A DNA stretch of 9,990 nt from JBBTYZ01 sp038061595. Its GTDB lineage: Bacteria; Patescibacteriota; Minisyncoccia; UBA6257; GWB1-50-10. The notes under the pieces were generated by a model. It saw nothing but the letters and a program-made list of their open reading frames with translations, was not told the DNA's origin and did not search any database. How positions within the stretch are numbered: position 1 is the stretch's first letter; every line of letters begins with the position of its first letter. Made by a program: the position numbers and the translations under genes. Positions 4,403 through 9,471 of the stretch are shown here, piece by piece. Location of the stretch: contig JBBTYZ010000031.1 of the NCBI GenBank assembly GCA_038061595.1, positions 1 through 9,990 on the forward strand, read 5' to 3'.

Positions 4403-5851
4403 TTGAAAAAGCGCAATCTCAGTAAGGTTAGTGCCCAAAGAAGGTTTATTTATTCCAACAACGCTAGGTTTGAGCCCGTTCAAAGAGAACAAGTATACGA
4501 TTCTAAGCATATCTTTCCTCAATTGGAGCCGATTCTGGACTACCTGAAAAACTTCAGGGAATACCAGCGAAAGGGCATTTCTACCGACGGCGGAGCCATC
4601 TTCTGGGGCCCTTCTGGAATTGGAAAAACTTCTTTCGCCAGGTATGTGGCGACAGTAAGCAGGGCCCGATTTGTTAATGTCCGAGAATTCCCTGTTGAAA
4701 TGAAAAGCGGCATGCAACTCTGGCAAACTTCCGACATACAACGTCTTTTCCGGTTTAGTTCCGATTGGGTAAAGAAAAACAATAAACCTATTGTGCTATT
4801 CATAGACCAGTTTGACGATTGGTTGAAAATCAACGACCGAATTTCGAGCGAGTTTGAAATTGAACTCGACGGATTCTCGGGCAAATGCAACGGCGTATTC
4901 CTTATAACAACTTCGCAGAAAAAACCCTCCCTGTCCGGTGATGATGAATTTGGGGGGTCTCTATTCCGCAGAGGCAGGATAGGCATACACATTGGCTTTG
5001 TGAAACCTGATCGCAAACAACAGACTGAATTATTGCAGGGTTTCCTGAGCGAACACACGACAGAAAAAGTCATTGACCATAAAAACATTATTTACTTATT
5101 GAGTGGAACAACTCCTGCCGAACTTAAATATATGGTTTCAGAAGCACGTCTTACTGCAGAAAGGGAAAACGAAGGAGTAATCGCCCAGAATCACTTGGTC
5201 CGCGCTTTCCTATCCAGCGTCTTAGATCCGCCAAGCGGCCACGAGGCTTCAGAGGAAGACAAGGAAGAAACGAGAATTCATGAATTAGGACATTACATCG
5301 TTGCAAGGGCTTGGGGTATACCAGCAAGACTGGTGTGCGTGATTAATGGCATAAGTAGTTTTGGCCAAGTTCGCATAAATGATAGTTTCCGCACCACGAA
5401 CGACAAGAACATGCTAAACGACATCGCATTAACTTGGGGGAGCATAGAGGCCGAAAGAATGTTCGGTTTCCTCCCAAATGACGGTAGGGGTAGCGATGTG
5501 GAACAAATCAATACGACGGCCGGTGATTTTTTAAGACTGGGCGAAAGGAGTGGCAAGCTTAAAAGATATAGTTTGCTATTGCCTCTTCGAGATGATCGAG
5601 ACCAAATAACCATAAGTGAGGAAATGAGCTCGGCTTATGAAAAAGAACTTGCAAAAGTTATGTCTCGTGGACAGAAACAAGCTCGAAAGACGCTAAAGTT
5701 TTTCGGAAAAAAATTAATAAAGAGGGTGTCTGATGTTCTTGCGAAAAACCCAACTGGAGTCATGCTCCAAAGCGAGCTTGACCCCTTGCTTGAACCGAAG
5801 CTTTCTCAGTTCCACAAGAAACACAAAGTGAAAGATCAAATAAACGACTAA
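4403..5851 (+). CDS. FtsH-like cytosolic AAA+ ATPase / M41-type zinc metalloprotease with Walker B Gln
   Basis: FtsH-type proteases unfold proteins with an AAA+ ring and degrade them in a zinc chamber. Numbering from the GTG at 4388: AAA domain about 40-275, with Walker A GPSGIGKT (74-81), Walker B VLFIDQFDD (136-144), a sensor-1 strand FLITTSQ (171-177) and an arginine-finger region LFRRGR (192-197). Peptidase domain about 288-487, with zinc motif HELGH (298-302, Glu299 catalytic) and a GRGSDVEQI segment (367-374) whose Asp370 is the likely third ligand. No N-terminal membrane helix is present, so it is probably cytosolic. Length is short for FtsH (482-487 versus roughly 600-650 aa). Odd points: Walker B Glu is Gln141, sensor-1 Asn is absent, and the second arginine of the usual RPGRFDR is missing. 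TTG 4403 is preferred over GTG 4388 because of a GGAGG 8 nt upstream. It is transcribed alone, divergently from the Cys-rich membrane protein. Confidence 0.87.
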   Translation: MKKRNLSKVSAQRRFIYSNNARFEPVQREQVYDSKHIFPQLEPILDYLKNFREYQRKGISTDGGAIFWGPSGIGKTSFARYVATVSRARFVNVREFPVEMKSGMQLWQTSDIQRLFRFSSDWVKKNNKPIVLFIDQFDDWLKINDRISSEFEIELDGFSGKCNGVFLITTSQKKPSLSGDDEFGGSLFRRGRIGIHIGFVKPDRKQQTELLQGFLSEHTTEKVIDHKNIIYLLSGTTPAELKYMVSEARLTAERENEGVIAQNHLVRAFLSSVLDPPSGHEASEEDKEETRIHELGHYIVARAWGIPARLVCVINGISSFGQVRINDSFRTTNDKNMLNDIALTWGSIEAERMFGFLPNDGRGSDVEQINTTAGDFLRLGERSGKLKRYSLLLPLRDDRDQITISEEMSSAYEKELAKVMSRGQKQARKTLKFFGKKLIKRVSDVLAKNPTGVMLQSELDPLLEPKLSQFHKKHKVKDQIND

Positions 5852-5860
5852 AACCAAGAA

Positions 5861-5890
5861 CCCCCGATGGCCATCGGGGGATTATTTTTT
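5861..5890 (+). terminator. Terminator of the FtsH-like gene
   Basis: A perfect 20-nt palindrome, CCCCCGATGG followed by its complement (5861-5880), then ATTATTTTTT. It lies 9 nt after the stop codon. Confidence 0.88.
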
Positions 5891-5900
5891 ATATAAAAAC

Positions 5901-5925
5901 AAAAAATAGCACTCGTAAGTGCTAT
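5901..5925 (-). terminator. Terminator of the DoxX-like operon
   Basis: An 8-bp stem, ATAGCACT (5906-5913) with AGTGCTAT (5918-5925), and a CGTA loop. On the minus strand it is followed by six T (5906-5901). It overlaps the TAG stop of the DoxX-like gene and faces the terminator of the convergent FtsH-like gene. Confidence 0.82.
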
Positions 5926-6374
5926 CTGTCAATTCCGTCTTTCGACTTAACCTCATATCCGCCAATAACCAACCCAGCCGCTATTAGAACTAAATTCTTT
6001 ACTACGAATTCACCATACAGAGTAAGTTTTAGAATGTTCCGTCCATCAAAGAATAACGATGGCGATAGAATAGAAGCGACAAGCGTCCCCAACATCTGTA
6101 GCCAAAGCAAAGCAAGTGTTGCGCGCAGGAAAATCTTAAATATGAGACCGAGACCGATTAATATTTCCCAGACACCCAAAAAAATCATAAAACCGTTCGG
6201 AAAGAAAGAGTACGTAGCATTAATCAAATCAGCAACAGGACTGAGGCCAAATATTTTAAGAGTGCCAAACCACAAAAAGACGAGTCCGAGCGCTACGCGC
6301 AAGGCAGGAATCGCCCATCTGTGCATCTCGTATATGAATATCCTATCTATTTTTTGAAACCAATTCGGCATCAT
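5922..6374 (-). CDS. DoxX-family integral membrane protein
   Basis: This is a 150-aa protein with four predicted membrane helices (about 21-42, 60-80, 83-104, 124-141). The first helix carries RVALGLVFLWFGTLKIFGLSP, the arrangement seen in DoxX/DUF417-like proteins, and the second has IFLGVWEILIGLGLI, a GxxExxxGxxL pattern also typical of DoxX. The biochemical role of most DoxX relatives is unsettled; redox or quinone-linked functions have been proposed. The ATG overlaps the TGA of the upstream HExxE gene (ATGA), it has no SD, and it starts ATG ATG. Translation is therefore probably coupled to the upstream gene. Exact subfamily (DoxX versus DUF417/YkgB) cannot be settled by eye. Confidence 0.78.
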   Translation of the reverse strand: MMPNWFQKIDRIFIYEMHRWAIPALRVALGLVFLWFGTLKIFGLSPVADLINATYSFFPNGFMIFLGVWEILIGLGLIFKIFLRATLALLWLQMLGTLVASILSPSLFFDGRNILKLTLYGEFVVKNLVLIAAGLVIGGYEVKSKDGIDR

Positions 6375-6826
6375 ATTTCAGAATAAGGGTCTTTAAGTAT
6401 TTCCGCTTTTATTTCCGCCTGGAGGGCAATCTGGTGGGCCTTCCAAAAGATAATTCCTTTTTTCATTGCTCCGCATTCCGTCATCTCGTGCAAGATAGTG
6501 CTGTCACGATACCCTAGAGACATTTTCCTATTCTTTTTCACTTTACGGCAACTGCAATCTTTAGGATGATGTGTCGCCACCCAAATCTCATCAATGGGTA
6601 TAAATTCATGAACAAGCCCACTTCCCCCATGTCCGAATATTACACTTAGGTTGGCTCTCACCCATTCGCCGTTTACAGAAAAAACCTTAAAGCTTTTCTC
6701 TTTTTTAATAAGTTTTTTCCACTTACCCGACGGGGAAAACAATTTGTCTTTTTTTGTCGCTATTTTTTGTATTTTGGCCTCTAACTTCTGCCAAAACTTA
6801 TCCCGTGTATCTTTTTTGAACTTCAT
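6371..6826 (-). CDS. Unrecognised basic protein with HExxE and AHxxA motifs (putative metal-binding)
   Basis: This is a 151-aa soluble protein with no signal peptide. The N-terminal 45 residues are very Lys-rich (KWKKLIKKEKSFK). A middle region has WVRANLSVIFGHGGSGLVHEF and an ATHHPKDCSC segment (85-93). The C-terminal third contains TILHEMTECGAM (110-121) followed by KAHQIALQAE (129-138), i.e. His113-Glu114...Glu117 and His131...Glu138 on two consecutive predicted helices. This is the geometry of a gluzincin-like or other helical metal site, but I do not recognise a named family. First gene of a two-gene unit with the DoxX-like gene (4-nt ATGA overlap). A TGTTAATAT box ends 12 nt before the ATG, so the mRNA would have an almost absent leader. 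Confidence 0.72.
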   Translation of the reverse strand: MKFKKDTRDKFWQKLEAKIQKIATKKDKLFSPSGKWKKLIKKEKSFKVFSVNGEWVRANLSVIFGHGGSGLVHEFIPIDEIWVATHHPKDCSCRKVKKNRKMSLGYRDSTILHEMTECGAMKKGIIFWKAHQIALQAEIKAEILKDPYSEI

Positions 6827-6838
6827 GGCTATTTTTAA

Positions 6839-6847
6839 ATATTAACA
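6839..6847 (-). promoter_or_regulatory. Candidate extended -10 promoter of the HExxE/DoxX operon
   Basis: Minus-strand TGTTAATAT (TGn plus a 4-of-6 match) ends 12 nt before the ATG at 6826. This is the same spacing as at the surface-protein and 56-aa genes. It lies just after the T-tract of the upstream gene's terminator. Confidence 0.4.
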
Positions 6848-6850
6848 CAA

Positions 6851-6877
6851 AATAAAACCGCCGGATAACCAGGCGGT
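6851..6877 (-). terminator. Terminator of the membrane-anchored unknown gene (6886-7392)
   Basis: The stem ACCGCC (6857-6862) pairs with GGCGGT (6872-6877) around a 9-nt loop. On the minus strand it is followed by TTTTATT. It starts 9 nt after the stop codon. Confidence 0.72.
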
Positions 6878-6885
6878 AAATATTT

Positions 6886-7392
6886 TTAGATAGCGTGAAC
6901 GTTCCCGTGGTGCTCGGACCTCATAATAAAACAGGAGTCAGCTGCAACTATTTTGCCATTCAGAAACAAAACACGAACCCTGCTTTCCAATCCCTCCATG
7001 ACTTCACAAACTAACTTCCTGTCCTCACTTGTATAGATGGCGTAGCCCACTGAATGTCTGGGCGGAATAATATAGCTCACATCTTCGGGATTGCCCAAAA
7101 TCCCCGGCGACTCAAGAGCTATAAGCTCCCATAAATAACTGGTGGTTTTCCTCAGTTGTATATTGCGGTTTCCACCAAGACTATTCGAAAGTTTATGCAA
7201 GGTCCTCATGGCCTCCGCAGAACTTCCAAACCTTCTTTTGGCAGTAAGAGCGCTGGGATTCCAGGTTGAATCAAAATATGCCGAATCACCTAAAGCATCG
7301 GAACTTACCATAAAACTATTCCGAGTGAGAACTTTGAAAAAGATGAAAGCCGCCAAAATCAGAACAGGGATAGCAACGACAAACTCGTTCAT
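6886..7392 (-). CDS. Unrecognised membrane-anchored protein (168 aa)
   Basis: Residues 4-22 (FVVAIPVLILAAFIFFKVL) form one N-terminal membrane helix or uncleaved signal anchor. The rest is soluble and mixed: SSAEAMRTLHKLSNSLGG (57-74), WELIALESPG (88-97), IIPPRHSVGYAIYTSEDR (108-125) and a C-terminal beta-rich stretch RVRVLFLNGKIVAADS (138-153). Helix topology would place the soluble domain outside the membrane if the positive-inside rule (Lys20, Arg24 after the helix) does not invert it; the flanking charges are ambiguous. The ATG at 7392 is well supported by AGGAG 6 nt upstream. It follows a frameshifted small membrane ORF by 35 nt on the same strand and may share its transcript. No family is recognised and no function is offered. 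Confidence 0.75.
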   Translation of the reverse strand: MNEFVVAIPVLILAAFIFFKVLTRNSFMVSSDALGDSAYFDSTWNPSALTAKRRFGSSAEAMRTLHKLSNSLGGNRNIQLRKTTSYLWELIALESPGILGNPEDVSYIIPPRHSVGYAIYTSEDRKLVCEVMEGLESRVRVLFLNGKIVAADSCFIMRSEHHGNVHAI

Positions 7393-7427
7393 GCCAATCT
7401 CCTTTAATTGGGTTGATTAAAAACAAA

Positions 7428-7575
7428 TCAGTGAAAAAACTGAAGAATCACAAGGAAAAACAGCCCCACAAAAACCGCATTCGGCTTCTTGAGCTTTGAC
7501 ATTAATACTCCAATAACCGCCGCACCAAAGACTGTGCCACCAATCGCGAATCAGTTGCTTCAGAGTTAGTTTCAT
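7428..7575 (-). pseudogene. Small two-helix membrane ORF interrupted by a 1-nt frameshift
   Basis: An ATG at 7575 has AGAGG 5 nt upstream and begins MKLTLKQLIR. Staying in that frame gives an odd Trp/Cys-rich tail to a stop at 7417 (52 aa). Shifting by one nucleotide around 7545-7550 instead continues as IGGTVFGAAVIGVLMSKL, then a KKPN turn, then a second hydrophobic helix ending QFFH and TGA at 7428-7430. Skipping one base there gives a coherent 48-aa hairpin membrane protein. The span is 148 nt, one more than a multiple of three. An indel in the genome, an assembly error, or frameshifting could each explain it. A separate 24-aa ORF starting at the internal ATG (GGAG 5 nt upstream) is another reading. 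Confidence 0.5.
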
Positions 7576-7580
7576 TTTCG

Positions 7581-7585
7581 CCTCT
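7581..7585 (-). promoter_or_regulatory. Shine-Dalgarno of the frameshifted small ORF
   Basis: Minus-strand AGAGG lies 5 nt before the ATG at 7575. It supports translation from MKLTLKQL and therefore the frameshift interpretation. Confidence 0.4.
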
Positions 7586-7593
7586 CATTATGC

Positions 7594-7602
7594 GATATAT
7601 CA
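7594..7602 (-). promoter_or_regulatory. Weak candidate promoter for the 7575-6886 unit
   Basis: Minus-strand TGATATATC has a TGn extension and a 4-of-6 -10 match. An alternative -10, CATAAT (7609-7604), overlaps it. Neither has a good -35, so this is tentative. Confidence 0.25.
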
Positions 7603-7666
7603 AATTATGCTTTTATTAGATTACATCTTTAAGGCTGTAAATCAATTAGGGGCTTATTCTTATATC

Positions 7667-7695
7667 TTGACAAATGCTATTTTGTATGCTATAGT
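7667..7695 (+). promoter_or_regulatory. Near-consensus sigma70 promoter of the SPFH-like gene
   Basis: TTGACA (7667-7672), a 17-nt spacer ending TGC, then TATAGT (7690-7695). The -35 is perfect, spacing is optimal and the -10 is extended. This is the strongest promoter in the window. The expected start near 7702 gives a leader of about 28 nt containing GAGGT 4 nt before the ATG at 7730. Confidence 0.75.
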
Positions 7696-7729
7696 TCAGA
7701 AAGTACACTAAACAATCAGCGAGGTTAAG

Positions 7730-8164
7730 ATGGACTCTCAGGACTCCAGGAACGGATACGGACCGCTCGTGCTGCGTCTCATCATCGCGGTAATGCTCGT
7801 CTCGGTGGTGTTCATGGTCTTCACATCGCCGGGATTCACCAAGGCGACCGTCGCGACGCAAAGCGACACGATGCCGACGAAGCAGTTGGTGGGTCCGGTG
7901 GAATTCCGCACGCTTGACGCGGTGGCCCTCATAGCCTACGTCAACCTCTCAAGCGGGAACACTCACGACCATCGCAAGGAAGATGCTCAATCAGCAAGGG
8001 TCACCGTGATGGAAGTCGCGTCCAAGTATCTCTACGCCGACATCCGCGACGGAAAACAGAAGTTCGAGAACGAGATACTTAACCGTCTCGGCGACCGACT
8101 CTGGAGAACGGGCAGCAGGGTGGACTCGATTTGGGTCCTCAAAGTGGTCACCGCCACTCGCTGA
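7730..8164 (+). CDS. Membrane-anchored protein resembling a short SPFH/prohibitin domain; G+C-rich
   Basis: This is a 144-aa protein with a short cytosolic head, one membrane helix at about 12-32 (PLVLRLIIAVMLVSVVFMVF), then a soluble domain. PVEFRTLDAVALIAYVNLS (56-74) resembles the 'T-x-D-x-V' strand of SPFH/prohibitin domains. SARVTVMEVASKYLYADIRDG...FENEILNRLGDRLWRTGSRVDSIWVLKV (88-139) resembles their later helix-strand segment (an alanine/valine helix, a second helix, then 'G..VDSI.V..V'). The domain is shorter than usual, so the assignment is tentative. SPFH proteins form membrane rings and often partner FtsH proteases. Base use is striking: two 60-nt stretches counted here (7801-7920) are 74/120 G+C against about 38% in the next gene, with third positions mostly C or G. 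It has its own strong promoter, GAGGT SD and downstream hairpins. Recent acquisition or expression-driven codon choice are both possible. Confidence 0.72.
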   Translation: MDSQDSRNGYGPLVLRLIIAVMLVSVVFMVFTSPGFTKATVATQSDTMPTKQLVGPVEFRTLDAVALIAYVNLSSGNTHDHRKEDAQSARVTVMEVASKYLYADIRDGKQKFENEILNRLGDRLWRTGSRVDSIWVLKVVTATR

Positions 8165-8178
8165 AGACGAAGAACAAA

Positions 8179-8205
8179 GCGCCGCAGACAAAATGTTTGC
8201 GGCGC
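8179..8205 (+). terminator. G+C-rich hairpin after the SPFH-like gene (weak terminator)
   Basis: An 11-bp stem, GCGCCGCAGAC with GTTTGCGGCGC (one G-T pair), and a 5-nt loop (8190-8194). It is followed only by a poor T-tract (GTAGTATTTTATA). It may act in tandem with the stronger hairpin at 8221. Confidence 0.5.
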
Positions 8206-8220
8206 GTAGTATTTTATACG

Positions 8221-8244
8221 GCACCCACAAGAGGGTGTTTTTTT
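8221..8244 (+). terminator. Second, strong terminator after the SPFH-like gene
   Basis: The stem CACCC (8222-8226) pairs with GGGTG (8233-8237) around a 6-nt loop and is followed by seven T (8238-8244). The -35 candidate of the next gene begins 2 nt later. Confidence 0.82.
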
Positions 8245-8245
8245 A

Positions 8246-8273
8246 TTGACTTCTGTAGCGGGAGTGATAAATT
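8246..8273 (+). promoter_or_regulatory. Candidate promoter of the four-helix membrane protein gene
   Basis: TTGACT (8246-8251), a 16-nt spacer ending TGA, then TAAATT (8268-8273, 4 of 6 with the TGn extension). The predicted start near 8280 gives a leader of about 23 nt to the GTG at 8303. Confidence 0.45.
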
Positions 8274-8302
8274 ATCCCCCAGTACTTCACAAAGGAGAGA
8301 CA

Positions 8303-8704
8303 GTGGAAAACAAAAGCAAAGAGCTTATCCTATGGGAAGCTCTATGTGTGGTTTTCTGGCTACTTTTAGACGGATTCTGGCTTTTGGAGTGGAAGTTTCT
8401 AACTTACTCCGCCGCCTTCGGAGCGGTTTTCTCGGCAACGGTTATGTTCGTCTATCTTGAAAAAAAATTAATAACATACCTTGTCGCATGCGCAGAATCG
8501 CTCTGGATCCTAATGGGTATATTCTGGGCAACTGCGGGTTTTTATAAACTCGCTTGGGCCAACTCCATCGCCATCTGTTGTTTTGTCCTTTCAATCGTAC
8601 TATTGCTTACGGCTTACGCCAAAAGCGATGCGAAAGATGTCGCACAAGGCATAGTAATGAGACGATTGAGAGCTCTACGTTCTGCTCTATATCAAAAAAA
8701 ATAA
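8303..8704 (+). CDS. Unrecognised four-helix membrane protein (133 aa, GTG start)
   Basis: I start it at GTG 8303 because AAAGGAG lies 5 nt upstream. A further in-frame ATG at 8246 would overlap the promoter and lacks an SD. Four membrane helices are predicted at about 8-29, 32-51, 57-80 and 84-106 (WEALCVVFWLLLDGFWLLEW, TYSAAFGAVFSATVMFVYL, ITYLVACAESLWILMGIFW, SIAICCFVLSIVLLLTAYA). The first is unusually rich in Trp, Phe and Leu. The C-terminus is a basic soluble tail (RRLRALRSALYQKK), which should be cytosolic. No family is recognised. It lies in the same direction as the SPFH-like gene but behind two terminators and with its own promoter, so it is probably expressed separately. Confidence 0.78.
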   Translation: MENKSKELILWEALCVVFWLLLDGFWLLEWKFLTYSAAFGAVFSATVMFVYLEKKLITYLVACAESLWILMGIFWATAGFYKLAWANSIAICCFVLSIVLLLTAYAKSDAKDVAQGIVMRRLRALRSALYQKK

Positions 8705-8725
8705 CCGCCCAATATGGCGGTTTTT
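8694..8725. terminator. Bidirectional terminator between convergent genes
   Basis: The stem AACCGCC (8703-8709) pairs with GGCGGTT (8716-8722) around a 6-nt loop. On the plus strand T continues to 8725. On the minus strand the stem is followed by A and eight T (8701-8694). It serves the membrane protein gene ending at 8704 and the SatD-like gene ending at 8736. Confidence 0.85.
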
Positions 8726-8735
8726 GTTCGATTGA

Positions 8736-9137
8736 TTAACAAACAATTCTTTTGCATCTTTCATCCCACTCGTCTTCTGCAACTCCCCAACTCAATCTGA
8801 AAGGCAAATGTTTTTCACTAAATTCTATAATAAGATCTATCACTTCCACGCTTGAAACAAAACCAATCCCGCCGTCGCTGTTTATCCTCTTAAATCCTCG
8901 GAGCTCTTTGAGTGCGAGAGGACCAGAAACGATATGCTCGGGAAATTTTTTATTTACCCGTTTCATAAAGTTATCCATCAATTTCCACATCTTGCGGTGT
9001 CCTATCTCAGGACCCAATATTTTTGAGCCCACAACATCAAAAAGCAAAAGAAATTTACCGTTCTTCTTAATGAATTTTCTACCAAATCTATACATTTCAA
9101 CCCTCGTCATCCCCTTTCGAACTTTCTTTGCGCTCAT
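8736..9137 (-). CDS. SatD-like protein with nucleotidyl-cyclase-type fold features
   Basis: This is a 133-aa soluble protein. After a basic N-terminus, a hydrophobic strand FLLLFDVVGSK (29-39) carries Asp34 followed by VVGS. This resembles the 'D-[VI]-[VI]-G-S' strand of SatD-family proteins, which I relate by appearance to the cyclase/GGDEF fold. A helix with MDNFMKRVNKKFPEHIV (54-70) corresponds to the family's '..iN..f'. SDGGIGFVSSVEVIDLIIEF (87-106) sits where the second acidic loop and helix would be (Asp88), and LPFRLSWGVAEDEWD (111-125) matches the closing 'lR.G.G' strand. The assignment is by pattern only. ATG at 9137 overlaps the TGA of the upstream 62-aa ORF (ATGA), implying translational coupling; no SD is seen. 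An internal ATG at codon 10 is a weaker alternative. Confidence 0.7.
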   Translation of the reverse strand: MSAKKVRKGMTRVEMYRFGRKFIKKNGKFLLLFDVVGSKILGPEIGHRKMWKLMDNFMKRVNKKFPEHIVSGPLALKELRGFKRINSDGGIGFVSSVEVIDLIIEFSEKHLPFRLSWGVAEDEWDERCKRIVC

Positions 9138-9322
9138 AGATCGCGGGCGAGAAGTCTGTGAATGAATTCTCTAAAATTAATATTGCATTTCTCCCATACG
9201 GACAAATCCTCCCAATCTCTCCATCCCAGAGGTAATGAGGGCGGATCTTTGTACGCAACAGGCGTTATGTCCTCTGGCGGAAGATTTTTACCACCACCGC
9301 CAGATTTCGTTTGAGGTTCCAC
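9134..9322 (-). CDS. Unrecognised small protein (62 aa), coupled to the SatD-like gene
   Basis: GTG start at 9322 with AGGAG 6 nt upstream. The N-terminal half is Gly/Pro-rich and probably disordered (KSGGGGKNLPPEDITP). The C-terminal half is aromatic and charged (LGWRDWEDLSVWEKCNINFREFIHRLLARDL) and likely to be helical. No membrane helix or signal peptide is present. The stop TGA overlaps the ATG of the SatD-like gene. The good SD and the overlap make it a convincing gene despite its size. The conserved-looking Trp/Asp pattern suggests a small adaptor that acts with the downstream product, but this is only inference from coupling. Confidence 0.65.
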   Translation of the reverse strand: MEPQTKSGGGGKNLPPEDITPVAYKDPPSLPLGWRDWEDLSVWEKCNINFREFIHRLLARDL

Positions 9323-9360
9323 GCGAATCTCCTAATCCTAAATTAAGTTTCTTCAGCAAC

Positions 9361-9387
9361 AATATAGTTAAAGGTCAGCCGAGTCAA
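9361..9387 (-). promoter_or_regulatory. Candidate promoter of the 62-aa/SatD-like operon
   Basis: TTGACT (9387-9382), a short 15-nt spacer, and TATATT (9366-9361, 5 of 6). Spacing is shorter than ideal. The predicted start is about 30 nt before the GTG at 9322. Confidence 0.4.
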
Positions 9388-9448
9388 CGTTAATCTTGAT
9401 AAGATTTACAATCACACAGAATACGATTAGTATGTAGGCAGTTGCTTA

Positions 9449-9454
9449 GATAAT
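9449..9454 (+). promoter_or_regulatory. Weak -10 candidate of the double zinc-ribbon gene
   Basis: GATAAT (5 of 6) lies 17 nt before the GTG at 9472, leaving a leader of about 10 nt that is essentially just the SD (GGAG, 9463-9466). No convincing -35 is present; TTAGTA at 9427 is the nearest. Confidence 0.3.
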
Positions 9455-9471
9455 ATCAGATTGGAGCGTAA

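Noticed and set aside
4540..5088. Minus-strand 182-aa ORF inside the FtsH-like gene
   Set aside because: It is the antisense shadow of the AAA domain. The plus-strand reading has Walker A, Walker B and the peptidase motif, whereas this one has no SD and no recognisable pattern.
5861..5925. Two adjacent hairpins considered as terminal repeats of a mobile element
   Set aside because: They are unrelated in sequence and each carries a T-tract in the correct direction for one of two convergent genes, so they are terminators.
6034..6357. Plus-strand ORF of 107 aa inside the DoxX-like gene
   Set aside because: Lys/Pro/Asn-rich shadow with no SD. The minus-strand frame gives four clear membrane helices.
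7417..7575. The uninterrupted 52-aa frame starting MKLTLKQLIR
   Set aside because: After residue 10 it becomes Trp/Cys-rich with no hydrophobic periodicity, while the +1 frame gives two clean membrane helices. I treat it as the frameshifted tail of a small membrane ORF.
8246..8302. Upstream ATG extension of the four-helix membrane protein
   Set aside because: It would overlap the promoter and the preceding terminator's tail and has no SD, whereas GTG 8303 has AAAGGAG at 5 nt.
8752..9165. Plus-strand 137-aa ORF opposite the SatD-like gene
   Set aside because: Ser/Pro/Ile-rich shadow reading. The minus strand has an ATGA-coupled gene pair and a terminator at the right place.
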